From Mycolicibacterium fallax (lineage in GTDB: Bacteria > Actinomycetota > Actinomycetes > Mycobacteriales > Mycobacteriaceae), in assembly GCF_010726955.1 (NCBI RefSeq), contig NZ_AP022603.1, positions 682,001 to 746,000 on the forward strand: a DNA stretch of 64,000 nucleotides. The letters run 5' to 3'. Position numbers and translations under genes: made by a program. Position 1 is the first letter of the stretch; the number at the start of each line of letters is the position of its first letter. Under the pieces are notes generated by a model. That model had not been told where the DNA came from. It saw only the letters and a program-made list of their open reading frames with translations, and did not search any database. Below, in pieces: positions 27,516 through 36,205 of the stretch.

Positions 27516-30500
27516 GTGGCCGACACCCCGCAGGCATATCCCCGCTTCACCCCGGACTTCCCGGCCCTGGAGCTGCAGGTGCTCGAGCATTGGGCCGCCG
27601 ACGACACCTTCCGGGCCAGCATCGCCCGGCGCGCCGACGCCCCGGAGTACGTGTTCTACGACGGCCCGCCGTTCGCCAACGGCCTGCCGCACTACGGCCA
27701 CCTGCTGACCGGCTACGTCAAGGACATCGTCCCGCGGTACCGCACCATGCGCGGCTTCAAGGTGGAACGCCGATTCGGCTGGGACACCCACGGCCTGCCC
27801 GCCGAGCTGGAGGTGCAGCGCCAGCTCAACATCACCGACAAGGCCCAGATCGAGGCGCTCGGCATCGGGGCGTTCAACGACGCCTGCCGGGACTCGGTGC
27901 TCAAGTACACCGCGCAGTGGCAGGACTACGTCACCCGCCAGGCCCGCTGGGTCGACTTCGACAACGACTACAAGACCCTGGACCTGACCTTCATGGAGTC
28001 GGTGATCTGGGCGTTCAAGCAGCTGTGGGACAAGGGCCTGGCCTATGAGGGCTTCCGGGTGCTGCCGTACTGCTGGAACGACGAGACCCCGCTGTCCAAC
28101 CACGAACTGCGGATGGACGACGACGTCTACCAGTCCCGCCAGGACCCGGCGCTGACCGTCGGCTTCCTGGTGCCCGGCGGCCCGCTGGCCGGGGCCCGGC
28201 TGCTGGTCTGGACCACCACGCCGTGGACCCTGCCGTCGAACCAGGCCGTCGCGGTGCACCCCGAGGTGACCTACGCGGTGGTCGCCGCGCCGGACGGCAA
28301 CCGCTACGTGCTGGCCAAGGCCCGGCTGGCGGCCTACGCCCGGGAACTGGGGGAGTCCCCGCAGATCGTCGCCGAGTACACCGGCGCGCAACTGCTGGGG
28401 CAGAGCTACCGGCCGCCGTTCCCGTACTTCACCGCCGGGGACACCGCGGTCAACGCGTTCCAGATCCTGCCCGCGGACTTCGTCACCACCGACGACGGCA
28501 CCGGCATCGTGCACCTGGCCCCGGCCTACGGCGAGGACGACAAGGCCAGCACCGACGCCGTCGGGATCATCCCGGCCACCCCGGTCGACTCCACCGGCCG
28601 CTTCGACGCCACCGTGGCCGACTACGCCGGCCAGCAGGTGTTCGACGCCAACCCCAACATCATCCGGGATCTGAAGAACCACACCGGATCGGCGGCCGCC
28701 GGCGAGGCGGTGCTGCTGCGGCACGAGACCTACGAGCACTCCTACCCGCACTGCTGGCGCTGCCGGAACCCGTTGATCTACCGGGCGGTGTCGTCGTGGT
28801 TCGTCCGGGTCACCGAGTTCCGGGACCGGATGGTCGAGCTCAACCAGCAGATCAGCTGGCATCCCGAGCACGTCAAGGACGGCCAGTTCGGCAAGTGGCT
28901 GTCCGGCGCCCGGGACTGGTCGATCTCGCGAAACCGGTACTGGGGCAGCCCGATTCCGGTGTGGCGCTCCGACGACCCGGCCTATCCGCGGATCGACGTG
29001 TACGGCAGCCTGGACGAGCTGGAACGCGACTTCGGGGTGCGCCCGGACAATCTGCACCGGCCTTACATCGACGCGCTGACCCGGCCCAACCCCGATGACC
29101 CGACCGGGCGATCGACCATGCGCCGGATCGAGGACGTGTTCGACGTCTGGTTCGACTCCGGTTCGATGCCGTTCGCCCAGGTGCACTACCCGTTCGAGAA
29201 CGCCGACTGGTTCCTCGGCGGCGGCGGCCAGGAGGCGCACTTCCCGGGCGACTTCATCGTCGAGTACATCGGCCAGACCCGCGGCTGGTTCTACACCCTG
29301 CACGTGCTGTCCACCGCGCTGTTCGACTCCCCGGCGTTCAAAACCTGTGTGGCACACGGCATCGTGCTCGGCAACGACGGCCAGAAGATGAGCAAGTCGC
29401 TGCGCAACTACCCGGACGTGTCCGAGGTGTTCGACCGCGACGGCTCCGACGCCATGCGCTGGTTCCTGATGGCCTCGCCGATCCTGCGCGGCGGCAACCT
29501 GATCGTCACCGAGCAGGGCATCCGCGAGGCGGTCCGCCAGGTACTGCTGCCGCTGAGCAACGCCTACAGCTTCCTGGCGCTGTACGCGCCCCGAAAGGGC
29601 CTGTGGCGCACCGATTCTGAGAATGTGCTGGACCGCTACATCCTGGCCAAGCTGGCCCGGCTGCGCGACGACCTGACTGTCGCGCTGGACCAGTGCGACA
29701 TCTCCGGGGCGTGCGAACAGCTGCGCCAGTTCACCGAGGCGCTGACCAACTGGTATGTGCGGCGGTCCCGGAACCGGTTCTGGGAGGAGGACGCCGACGC
29801 GATCGACACCCTGCACACCGTGCTGGAGTTGACCTGCCGGCTGGCCGCGCCGCTGCTGCCGATGCTGACCGAGACGATCTGGCGCGGCCTGACCGGCGGG
29901 CGCTCGGTGCACCTGACCGATTGGCCCGACGCCGACCTGCCCCGGGACCGCGAGCTGGTCGCGGCGATGGACCGGGTGCGCGACGTGTGCTCGGTGGGCT
30001 CCGCGCTGCGCAAGGCCAAGAAGCTGCGGGTCCGGCTGCCGCTGCCGAAGCTGACGGTGGCCACCGACGACCCGGATCAGCTGGCCCCGTTCGTGGACCT
30101 GATCGCCGAGGAACTCAACGTCAAGGCCATCGAGCTGACCGACGACATCGCCGGCCACGGCCGGTTCGAGCTGACCGTCAACGCCCGGGCCGCCGGACCG
30201 CGGATCGGCAAGGACGTGCAGGCCGCGATCAAGGCGGTCAAGGCCGGTGCGGCGGTGCTCAACGCGGACGGCACGCTGACCGCGGGCCCGGCGACCCTGC
30301 GGGAGGGCGAGTACACCTCGAAACTCGTCGCCGCGGACCCGGAATGGACCCACGCGCTGCCCGACGGGGCCGGGCTGGTGGTCCTGGACGGCACCGTCAC
30401 CCCCGAGCTGGAGGCTGAGGGCTGGGCCAAGGACCGGATCCGCGAACTGCAGGAACTGCGCAAGAGCTCCGGGCTGGAGGTGTCCGACCGGATCACCGTG

Positions 30501-30653
30501 GTGATGGCGGTGCCGCCGCAGCGGGCCGACTGGGCGGCGGCCCACCGCGAGCTGATGGCCGGGGAGATCCTGGCCACCGCCTTCGAGTTCGGCGAGCCCG
30601 CCGGCGGCACCGAGATCGGCGACGGGGTGCGGGTGGCGATCAGCCGGGTATGA
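27516..30653 (+). CDS. ileS: Isoleucyl-tRNA synthetase
   Basis: A 1045-residue class I synthetase that charges tRNA-Ile and edits valine. The HIGH motif is HYGH at residues 59-62 in [14 protein letters not shown], and KMSKS is at 624-628. The editing (CP1) domain lies between ([37 protein letters not shown]). The WFDSGSMPF segment precedes the KMSKS region. The sequence is of the long, eukaryote-like IleRS type found in mycobacteria. GTG at 27516 is chosen because CAGGAG lies nine bases upstream and the T-box ends there; an upstream open frame would run through the riboswitch. The 3' end overlaps the convergent S4 gene by 14 bases. Expression should respond to tRNA-Ile charging. Confidence 0.97.
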   Translation: MADTPQAYPRFTPDFPALELQVLEHWAADDTFRASIARRADAPEYVFYDGPPFANGLPHYGHLLTGYVKDIVPRYRTMRGFKVERRFGWDTHGLPAELEVQRQLNITDKAQIEALGIGAFNDACRDSVLKYTAQWQDYVTRQARWVDFDNDYKTLDLTFMESVIWAFKQLWDKGLAYEGFRVLPYCWNDETPLSNHELRMDDDVYQSRQDPALTVGFLVPGGPLAGARLLVWTTTPWTLPSNQAVAVHPEVTYAVVAAPDGNRYVLAKARLAAYARELGESPQIVAEYTGAQLLGQSYRPPFPYFTAGDTAVNAFQILPADFVTTDDGTGIVHLAPAYGEDDKASTDAVGIIPATPVDSTGRFDATVADYAGQQVFDANPNIIRDLKNHTGSAAAGEAVLLRHETYEHSYPHCWRCRNPLIYRAVSSWFVRVTEFRDRMVELNQQISWHPEHVKDGQFGKWLSGARDWSISRNRYWGSPIPVWRSDDPAYPRIDVYGSLDELERDFGVRPDNLHRPYIDALTRPNPDDPTGRSTMRRIEDVFDVWFDSGSMPFAQVHYPFENADWFLGGGGQEAHFPGDFIVEYIGQTRGWFYTLHVLSTALFDSPAFKTCVAHGIVLGNDGQKMSKSLRNYPDVSEVFDRDGSDAMRWFLMASPILRGGNLIVTEQGIREAVRQVLLPLSNAYSFLALYAPRKGLWRTDSENVLDRYILAKLARLRDDLTVALDQCDISGACEQLRQFTEALTNWYVRRSRNRFWEEDADAIDTLHTVLELTCRLAAPLLPMLTETIWRGLTGGRSVHLTDWPDADLPRDRELVAAMDRVRDVCSVGSALRKAKKLRVRLPLPKLTVATDDPDQLAPFVDLIAEELNVKAIELTDDIAGHGRFELTVNARAAGPRIGKDVQAAIKAVKAGAAVLNADGTLTAGPATLREGEYTSKLVAADPEWTHALPDGAGLVVLDGTVTPELEAEGWAKDRIRELQELRKSSGLEVSDRITVVMAVPPQRADWAAAHRELMAGEILATAFEFGEPAGGTEIGDGVRVAISRV

Positions 30654-30852
30654 CCCGGGCGCAGCGCCCGGCGTGGCCGACCACGTCGCCGACCACCAGC
30701 TGCCGGCCGCGGCGCAGCTCGACCTCGCCGTTGACGGTCACCATCCCGTCGCCGATCTCGGTCTTCGCCTCGGCCCCGGAGTCGATCAGCCCGGCGAGTT
30801 TGAGGAACTGGCCCAGCCGGATGACGGTGTCGCGGATCGGCACGTCCTGCAT
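30640..30852 (-). CDS. Small S4-domain RNA-binding protein (YbcJ-like)
   Basis: A 70-residue protein that is essentially one S4 RNA-binding domain: [20 protein letters not shown], then [18 protein letters not shown] with the typical VNGEVExRRGR ending. Proteins of this YbcJ/YaaA-like group bind structured RNA, but the target is unknown. The ATG at 30850-30852 is seven bases after a minus-strand TAGTCT hexamer (30860-30865), implying a leaderless mRNA. It is divergent from dinB across only 18 bp and overlaps the ileS 3' end by 14 bases. Confidence 0.85.
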   Translation of the reverse strand: MQDVPIRDTVIRLGQFLKLAGLIDSGAEAKTEIGDGMVTVNGEVELRRGRQLVVGDVVGHAGRCARVIPG

Positions 30853-30859
30853 GCCGGTC

Positions 30860-30865
30860 AGACTA
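30860..30865 (-). promoter_or_regulatory. Candidate -10 of the S4 gene within a dyad shared with dinB
   Basis: TAGTCT on the minus strand is seven bases before the S4 ATG. On the plus strand the partly overlapping CAGACT (30859-30864) lies six bases before the dinB GTG. Both sit in the dyad CCGGTC-AGACTA-GACCGG (30854-30871), so the two promoters would face apart across one shared element. Confidence 0.42.
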
Positions 30866-30870
30866 GACCG

Positions 30871-32175
30871 GTGACCCGCTGGGTTCTGCATCTGGACATG
30901 GACGCGTTCTTCGCCTCCGTCGAACAGCTGACCCGGCCCACCCTGGCGGGCCGGCCGGTGCTGGTCGGCGGGCTCGGTGGGCGCGGGGTGGTGGCCGGGG
31001 CGAGCTACGAATCGCGGGTGTTCGGCGCGCGCTCGGCGATGCCGATGCACCAGGCCCGGCGGCTGGTCGGGGCGACGGCGGTGGTGCTGCCGCCGCGCGG
31101 CGCGGTGTACCGGGTGGCCAGCCAGCGGGTGTTCGACACCGTCCGGGCCCGCATCCCGGTGCTCGAACAGCTGTCCTTCGACGAGGCGTTCGGCGAGCCG
31201 GCCGAGCTGGCCGGCGCCACCGCCGGGCAGGTCGAGGCGTTCTGCGCCCGGCTGCGCGCCGCGGTGCGCGCCGAGACCGGGCTGATCGCCTCGGTGGGCG
31301 CCGGCTCGGGCAAGCAGATCGCCAAGATCGGCTCCGGGCTGGCCAAACCCGACGGCGTCCGGGTGCTGCGGCCGGACCAGGAGCCGGTGCTGCTCGACGG
31401 TCTGCCGGTGCGCAAGCTGTGGGGCATCGGCCCGGTCGCCGAGGAACGGCTGCGCCGGCTCGGCATCGAGACCGTCGGCCAGTTCGCCGCACTCGATGAG
31501 GCCGAGGCGGCCGATGTGCTCGGCCCCACCGTCGGGCCCGGGCTGCACCGGCTGGCCCGCGGCATCGACGACCGGCCGGTCGCCGAGCGCGCCGAGGCCA
31601 AGCAGATCAGTTCCGAGTCCACCTTCCCCGCCGACCTGGTCACCCTGGATCAGCTGCGCGAGGCGGTGCCCTCGATCGCCGAGGACGCGCACCGCCGGCT
31701 GCTGCGCGACGGCCGCGGCGCCCGCACCGTGACGGTCAAGCTGAAGCGCTCGGACATGTCGACGCTGACCCGCTCGGCGACCCTGCCGTACGCCACCGCC
31801 GAGCCGGCCACCCTGGTCGGCACCGCGCTGCGGCTGCTGCTCGACCCGGCCGAGATCGGCGGCGTCCGGCTGCTGGGGGTCGGCTTCTCCGGGCTGTCCG
31901 ACGTGCAGCAGGAGTCGCTGTTCCCGGACCTGGACCGGGCGGAGCTCGCCGACGGTGACGTCGCCGCCCCGGCGCCGGCGGCGGCGGGGGACTGGCGGAT
32001 CGGCGACGACGTCGCGCACCCGGACTTCGGTCACGGCTGGGTGCAGGGCGCCGGGCACGGGGTGGTCACGGTGCGCTTCGAGACCCGGGCCACCGGGCCG
32101 GGGCCGGCCCGCACCCTCGGGGCCGCGGACCCGGGGCTGCGGCGCGCCGACCCGCTGGACAGCCTGGCCTGGTGA
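30871..32175 (+). CDS. dinB: Y-family DNA polymerase IV (DinB1/DinX)
   Basis: A 434-residue translesion DNA polymerase. The catalytic acids are in [12 protein letters not shown] at the N-terminus and LSFDEAFG near residue 105. [21 protein letters not shown] and [13 protein letters not shown] follow as palm/thumb motifs, then the little-finger domain. QESLF at residues 347-351 (in [10 protein letters not shown]) is a recognisable beta-clamp-binding motif, which identifies the DinX (DinB1) rather than the DinP type. A C-terminal extension ([25 protein letters not shown]) resembles that of other mycobacterial DinB1 proteins. The GTG start is inferred from the conserved [13 protein letters not shown] beginning. 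The stop is immediately followed by the convergent ansA stop, with no gap. Confidence 0.95.
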   Translation: MTRWVLHLDMDAFFASVEQLTRPTLAGRPVLVGGLGGRGVVAGASYESRVFGARSAMPMHQARRLVGATAVVLPPRGAVYRVASQRVFDTVRARIPVLEQLSFDEAFGEPAELAGATAGQVEAFCARLRAAVRAETGLIASVGAGSGKQIAKIGSGLAKPDGVRVLRPDQEPVLLDGLPVRKLWGIGPVAEERLRRLGIETVGQFAALDEAEAADVLGPTVGPGLHRLARGIDDRPVAERAEAKQISSESTFPADLVTLDQLREAVPSIAEDAHRRLLRDGRGARTVTVKLKRSDMSTLTRSATLPYATAEPATLVGTALRLLLDPAEIGGVRLLGVGFSGLSDVQQESLFPDLDRAELADGDVAAPAPAAAGDWRIGDDVAHPDFGHGWVQGAGHGVVTVRFETRATGPGPARTLGAADPGLRRADPLDSLAW

Positions 32176-33096
32176 TCAGCCCCAGTCGGTGACGGTCTGC
32201 CCGACCGGCAGCCCGGCGGCCAGCGCCGCCATCAGCAGCACCCGGGCCTGCGGCGGCCGCAGCCGCGGCACCATCACCGCGCCGGCGTCCACCAGCGCCG
32301 CGCCCGGTGCGTAGTCGGCGCCGACCCCGGCGAACGGCACCCGGGTGGACACCGCCACCGCGACCCCGTCGGCGCAGTGCCGGCGCACCGCCTCGGCGAC
32401 CGGGCTGCCCGCGTTGCCCGCACCCATCGCCGCCAGCACGATGCCGCGCGCCCCGGCCGCCACGCAGCCGTCCATCGCCGCGCCGTCCGCGCCGGGGTAG
32501 GCCGCGACGATGTCGACCCGCGGCGCGCCGGCCGCCGACACCGGGCCGACGTACAGCCGGGGCCGGTCGGCGGCCAGCGCCCCGGCGAATCCGCTCGGCG
32601 CGACCGGGCCGACCTTGTGCAGCCCCGGCGCGGCCAGCACCTCCCCGCCCAGGCAGACCAGCACCCCGCGGCCGCGGACGTCCGGTTCGGCGGCCAGCCC
32701 CACCGCATCGGCCAGGTTCGCCGGGCCGTCGGACTCCGGGTCGTCGGCGGCGTACTGCGCCCCGGTGAGCACCACCGGCGTCGCGGTGTCGAGGGTCAGG
32801 TCCAGCCACAGCGCCGTCTCCTCCAGACTGTCGGTGCCGTGGGTGATCACGATCCCGTCGGCGCCGGTGTCGTCGGCGGCCAGCACCGCGGCCCGGATCC
32901 GGTCCCAGTCGGCCGGGGTGAGCTGGGAACTGTCGGCCGCGGCCAGCTCCACGGTGTCGATGGCCAGCCCGGCGGTCAGCTGCGGGTCCAGGCCGGCGGC
33001 CAGGTCCGCGCCGCTGCGCTGCGGGCGCCGGACGCCGTCGGCTCCGGTGTCGGTGGAGATGGTGCCGCCGGTGGCGATCACAACGATGCGGGTCAT
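32176..33096 (-). CDS. ansA: L-asparaginase
   Basis: A 306-residue type I/II-like asparaginase that hydrolyses asparagine to aspartate and ammonia. The two catalytic threonine regions are IATGGTIS near residues 7-14 and [12 protein letters not shown] near 92-103 (Thr-Asp pair), with a Lys-containing segment downstream. There is no signal peptide, so it is probably cytoplasmic; in M. tuberculosis AnsA (Rv1538c) uses host asparagine. The ATG at 33094-33096 is adjacent to GGAGG, which is too close for a normal Shine-Dalgarno. A longer upstream frame exists but lacks family sequence. It is divergent from lspA (42-bp gap) and abuts dinB at the 3' end. Confidence 0.93.
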   Translation of the reverse strand: MTRIVVIATGGTISTDTGADGVRRPQRSGADLAAGLDPQLTAGLAIDTVELAAADSSQLTPADWDRIRAAVLAADDTGADGIVITHGTDSLEETALWLDLTLDTATPVVLTGAQYAADDPESDGPANLADAVGLAAEPDVRGRGVLVCLGGEVLAAPGLHKVGPVAPSGFAGALAADRPRLYVGPVSAAGAPRVDIVAAYPGADGAAMDGCVAAGARGIVLAAMGAGNAGSPVAEAVRRHCADGVAVAVSTRVPFAGVGADYAPGAALVDAGAVMVPRLRPPQARVLLMAALAAGLPVGQTVTDWG

Positions 33097-33138
33097 CCTC
33101 CGATCATGCCCGCGAACCGGCTGGGGGATGATGGTCGG

Positions 33139-33945
33139 GTGACTGACGAAACCCCGGCGGCCGACACCGTCGCCCCGGCCCGGTCGCGCCGGCGGATCGG
33201 GCAACTGTTTGCCGTGGCCGCCCTGGTGCTGGCGATCGACGTGGCGACCAAGGTGCTGGCGGTCAAGCTGCTGACCCCGGGCCAGCCGGTCCCGATCATC
33301 GGCGACACGGTCAACTGGATGCTGGTGCGCAACTCCGGCGCGGCATTCTCGATCGCCACCGGCTACACCTGGGTGCTGACCCTGATCGCCTCGGCGGTGG
33401 TACTCGGCATCGCCTGGATGGGCCGACGGCTGGTCTCACCGTGGTGGACGCTCGGGCTCGGCATGATCCTCGGCGGGGCGCTGGGCAACCTCGGCGACCG
33501 GTTCTTCCGGGCCCCCGGCGGGATGAGCGGGCACGTGGTGGACTTCCTGTCGATCGGCTGGTGGCCGGTGTTCAACCTGGCCGACTCCGCGGTGGTCGGC
33601 GGGGCGATCCTGCTGGTCGGGTTGTCGCTGTTCGGCATCGACTACGACACCGCCCCCGGCGCCGAGGAACCCGAGCGGCCCGAGCAGCCCGAGGCCGAGG
33701 AGCCCGAGGAGCCGGCCGAGCCCGCCGAGCCCGCCGGGGCCGATGCCGGCGGGGCCGAGTCCGCCGGGGCCGATGCCGGCGGACCTTCGGCTCGCGGAAC
33801 TACACCGCTCGCCGAGTCCGCCGGGGCCGATGCCGGCGGACCTTCGGCTCGCGGAACTACACCGCTCGCCGAGTCCGCCGGGGCCGATGCCGGCGGACCT
33901 TCGGCTCGCGGAACTACACCGCTCGCCGAGTCCGCCGATGACTGA
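33139..33945 (+). CDS. lspA: Lipoprotein signal peptidase II with a repeat-expanded C-terminal tail
   Basis: A 268-residue enzyme; usual LspA is about 160-200 residues. It removes signal peptides from prolipoproteins in the inner membrane. Four helices and the conserved boxes are present in residues 1-175: [52 protein letters not shown]. The catalytic aspartates should be Asp135 and Asp149. After residue about 175 comes an acidic, Pro/Glu-rich tail ([17 protein letters not shown]). Three perfect 19-residue repeats, [19 protein letters not shown], follow, each encoded by 57 bp. The tail should be cytoplasmic and disordered and is not needed for catalysis. The stop overlaps the next gene by 8 bases (ATGACTGA). 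GTG at 33139 is the likely start (VTDETPAAD). Confidence 0.95.
   Translation: MTDETPAADTVAPARSRRRIGQLFAVAALVLAIDVATKVLAVKLLTPGQPVPIIGDTVNWMLVRNSGAAFSIATGYTWVLTLIASAVVLGIAWMGRRLVSPWWTLGLGMILGGALGNLGDRFFRAPGGMSGHVVDFLSIGWWPVFNLADSAVVGGAILLVGLSLFGIDYDTAPGAEEPERPEQPEAEEPEEPAEPAEPAGADAGGAESAGADAGGPSARGTTPLAESAGADAGGPSARGTTPLAESAGADAGGPSARGTTPLAESADD
33754..33936 (+). repeat. 57-bp tandem repeat (three copies plus a partial) at the lspA 3' end
   Basis: Copies start at 33754, 33811 and 33868, with a 12-base partial at 33925; a half-unit (GCCGGGGCCGATGCCGGCGG) precedes them. The copies are identical by eye and 57 is a multiple of three, so lspA stays in frame. The array lies immediately before the lspA stop/rluD start overlap. 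That position is like that described for MIRU repeats in M. tuberculosis, which sit at overlapping stop/start codons. It is likely to vary in copy number between strains. Confidence 0.9.
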
Positions 33946-34864
33946 GCGGTCCATGCCGGTGCCCGAGGGCCTGGCCGGGATGCGGGTCGACGCCGGGCTG
34001 GCCCGGCTGCTGGGGCTCTCGCGCACCGCGGCCGCCGCGATCGCCGCCGACGGCGGCGTCGAACTCGACGGGGTCCGGGTCGGCAAGTCCGACAAGCTCA
34101 CCGACGGGGCCTGGCTGTCGGTCACCATCCCCGACGCCCCGCCCCCGGTGGAGAACACCCCGCAGGACATCGAGGGCATGACCATCCTGTACTCCGACGA
34201 CGACATCGTCGCCGTCGACAAGCCGCCCGGGGTGGCCGCGCACGCCACCGTCGGCTGGCACGGCCCGACCGTGCTCGGCGGCCTGGCCGCCGCCGGGTTC
34301 CGGATCTCCACCTCCGGCATTCACGAGCGGCAGGGCATCGTGCACCGGCTGGACGTCGGCACCTCCGGGGTGATGGTCGTCGCGCTGTCCGAGCACGCCT
34401 ACACCGTGCTCAAGCGGGCCTTCAAGCAGCGCACCGTGGACAAGCGCTACCACGCGCTGGTGCAGGGCCACCCGGACCCGTCCAGCGGCACCATCGACGC
34501 GCCGATCGGCAGGCACCGCGGCCACGACTGGAAGTTCGCGGTCACCGAGGGCGGGCGGCACAGCGTCACCCACTACGACACCATCGAGGCGTTCACCGCC
34601 GCCAGCCTGCTGGACGTGCACCTGGAGACCGGGCGCACCCACCAGATCCGGGTGCACTTCTCCGCCCTGCACCACCCGTGCTGCGGGGACCTGACCTACG
34701 GCGCCGACCCGACGCTGGCCCGCCGGCTGGGGCTGGAGCGGCAGTGGCTGCACGCCCGCTCGCTGGGCTTCGCCCACCCCGCCGACGGCAGGCGGGTGGA
34801 GATCACCGCGCCCTACCCCGAGGACCTGCGGCACGCCCTTGACGTGCTGGCGCAGCACGGGTGA
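33938..34864 (+). CDS. RluD-type 23S rRNA pseudouridine synthase (Rv1540-like)
   Basis: A 308-residue pseudouridine synthase. The N-terminal S4 domain (about residues 8-65; [20 protein letters not shown]) is followed by the catalytic domain with the motif [14 protein letters not shown], whose Asp is the nucleophile. KRYHALVQG and [12 protein letters not shown] are other RluA/RluD-family boxes. It modifies uridines in rRNA, most likely in 23S helix 69 if a true RluD orthologue. The ATG overlaps the lspA stop by eight bases, an lspA-rluD pairing common in bacteria. The [18 protein letters not shown] start matches what I recall of Rv1540. The next gene overlaps its stop (GTGA). Confidence 0.94.
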   Translation: MTERSMPVPEGLAGMRVDAGLARLLGLSRTAAAAIAADGGVELDGVRVGKSDKLTDGAWLSVTIPDAPPPVENTPQDIEGMTILYSDDDIVAVDKPPGVAAHATVGWHGPTVLGGLAAAGFRISTSGIHERQGIVHRLDVGTSGVMVVALSEHAYTVLKRAFKQRTVDKRYHALVQGHPDPSSGTIDAPIGRHRGHDWKFAVTEGGRHSVTHYDTIEAFTAASLLDVHLETGRTHQIRVHFSALHHPCCGDLTYGADPTLARRLGLERQWLHARSLGFAHPADGRRVEITAPYPEDLRHALDVLAQHG

Positions 34865-35730
34865 GGCGCGACTCCGGGCTGCTCTACGGGCTCGGCGCCT
34901 ACGGCATCTGGGGCCTGTTCCCGGCCTTCTTCCCGCTGCTGGAACCGGCCGGCGCCCCGGAGATCCTGGCCCACCGGATCGGCTGGACCGCGCTGTTCAT
35001 GCTGATCGTGGTCGCCGCGCTGGGCCGGTTGGCCACGCTGCGGCAGCTGGCGCCGCGCACCTGGGGGCTGCTGGGCGTGGCGGCCGCGCTGATCTCGATC
35101 AACTGGGGCGTCTACATCTACGCCGTCAACAACGGGCAGGTCACCGACGCCGCCCTCGGCTACTTCATCAACCCGCTGTTCAGCGTCGCGCTGGGGGTGG
35201 TGATCTTCGGTGAGCGGCTCAACCGGGCCCAGTGGGCGGCGCTGGTGATCGCGCTGGCCGCGGTGCTGATCATCGCGGTGGCGGCCGGCTCGCCGCCCTG
35301 GATCGCCCTGGCGGTGGCCGGCAGCTTCGGGCTCTACGGGGTGGTCAAGAAGGTGGTGCCGGTGGACCCGACCATCAGCGTCGGGGTGGAGGCCGCGTTG
35401 ATGACGCCGATCGCGCTGGGCTACCTGGCGGTGCTGGCCGGCACCGGCGCCGCCACCTTCGGCGCGGCGGGGGCCGGGCACGCGGCGCTGACCGTGCTCA
35501 CCGGACCGGTCACCGCGATTCCGCTGCTGCTGTTCGCCGCCGCCGCCCAGCGGCTGCCGCTGGTCAGCCTGGGGCTGCTGATGTACATCACCCCGGCGAT
35601 GGCGATGAGCTGGGGGATCCTGGTCGGGCACGAGCCGATGTCGGCGCCGCGCTGGGCCGGGTTCGCGCTGATCTGGGTGGCGCTGGCGGTGTTCAGCACC
35701 GACGCGGTGCGGCGCGCCCGGGCCCGCTGA
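34861..35730 (+). CDS. RarD-like EamA/DMT-family transporter
   Basis: A 289-residue membrane protein with ten hydrophobic helices in two EamA repeats. It has the RarD-type N-terminus ([20 protein letters not shown].., HRIGWT) and [16 protein letters not shown] in the middle of the first half. [12 protein letters not shown] is the matching part of the second half. RarD proteins are drug/metabolite exporters of unclear substrate. The GTG start overlaps the pseudouridine-synthase stop, so it probably belongs to the lspA operon. A role in chloramphenicol sensitivity has been claimed for RarD elsewhere but should not be assumed here. Confidence 0.9.
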   Translation: MRRDSGLLYGLGAYGIWGLFPAFFPLLEPAGAPEILAHRIGWTALFMLIVVAALGRLATLRQLAPRTWGLLGVAAALISINWGVYIYAVNNGQVTDAALGYFINPLFSVALGVVIFGERLNRAQWAALVIALAAVLIIAVAAGSPPWIALAVAGSFGLYGVVKKVVPVDPTISVGVEAALMTPIALGYLAVLAGTGAATFGAAGAGHAALTVLTGPVTAIPLLLFAAAAQRLPLVSLGLLMYITPAMAMSWGILVGHEPMSAPRWAGFALIWVALAVFSTDAVRRARAR

Positions 35731-35775
35731 TCGCGGCGAGAAATTTTGGTGTCAAAGACCACCGCCGGGCGCTGT

Positions 35776-35781
35776 TAGCGT
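35776..35781 (+). promoter_or_regulatory. Candidate -10 of the DUF4333 lipoprotein gene
   Basis: TAGCGT matches TANNNT and lies six bases before the ATG at 35788. This favours that ATG over the methionine codons just downstream and predicts a leaderless mRNA. Confidence 0.45.
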
Positions 35782-35787
35782 CGGCGG

Positions 35788-36120
35788 ATGATGAAAATGA
35801 AGCAGCTGGTGATCGCGCTGGCCGGGGCGGCCATGGTGGTGGCGGCGCTGTCCGGGTGCAGCTTCGAGGCCAGCGTGGGCAAATACGTGTCCAAGGACGA
35901 GCTGGCCAAGGTCGCCAAGGTGAAGATGGAAGAGGCCGTCGGGCAGACCGCGAAGTCGGTCGTCTGCGACGATGACCTGGAGGGCAAGGTGGGCGCCACC
36001 CAGCGCTGCGTGCTGACCGCCAACGACGGCTCGCGCGTCGGCCTGACCACCACCGTGACCAGCGTCGAGGGCACCAACGTCAAGTTCGACGTGGTCGCCG
36101 ACGACAAGCCGATGGAGTAG
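35788..36120 (+). CDS. DUF4333-type lipoprotein
   Basis: A 110-residue exported lipoprotein. A signal peptide of MMKMKQLVIALAGAAMVVAA type is followed by the lipobox LSGC (Cys24 would be lipidated). The mature part resembles DUF4333 proteins of mycobacteria: KVKMEEAVGQTAKSVVC, a Cys pair (Cys60 and Cys74) that could form a disulfide, and VSSVEG/VTSVEGTNVKFDV strands near the end. Function unknown; it is anchored on the outer face of the cytoplasmic membrane. It would be matured by the LspA encoded two genes upstream. The start is set by a TAGCGT hexamer six bases upstream. Confidence 0.85.
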   Translation: MMKMKQLVIALAGAAMVVAALSGCSFEASVGKYVSKDELAKVAKVKMEEAVGQTAKSVVCDDDLEGKVGATQRCVLTANDGSRVGLTTTVTSVEGTNVKFDVVADDKPME

Positions 36121-36190
36121 GACACGCGCGACACGCCCAACACACCCCGCGGGGCTGGCCGGGAGAATGGGTTCTGTCGGGCAGCAGTCC

Positions 36191-36196
36191 TAGACT
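36191..36196 (+). promoter_or_regulatory. Candidate -10 of dnaE1 (nearly leaderless)
   Basis: TAGACT fits TANNNT and ends nine bases before the dnaE1 ATG at 36206. Transcription would start within about three bases of the ATG. No Shine-Dalgarno is visible in the gap, in agreement with a leaderless or near-leaderless mRNA. Confidence 0.45.
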
Positions 36197-36205
36197 GACG
36201 GACCT

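Noticed and set aside
32377..33138. Upstream extension of the lspA frame
   Set aside because: The extra sequence is antisense to ansA and has no family similarity; the conserved LspA start is at 33139.
33754..33936. CRISPR-like array
   Set aside because: Units are contiguous and in frame with lspA, with no spacers or cas genes; a coding tandem repeat.
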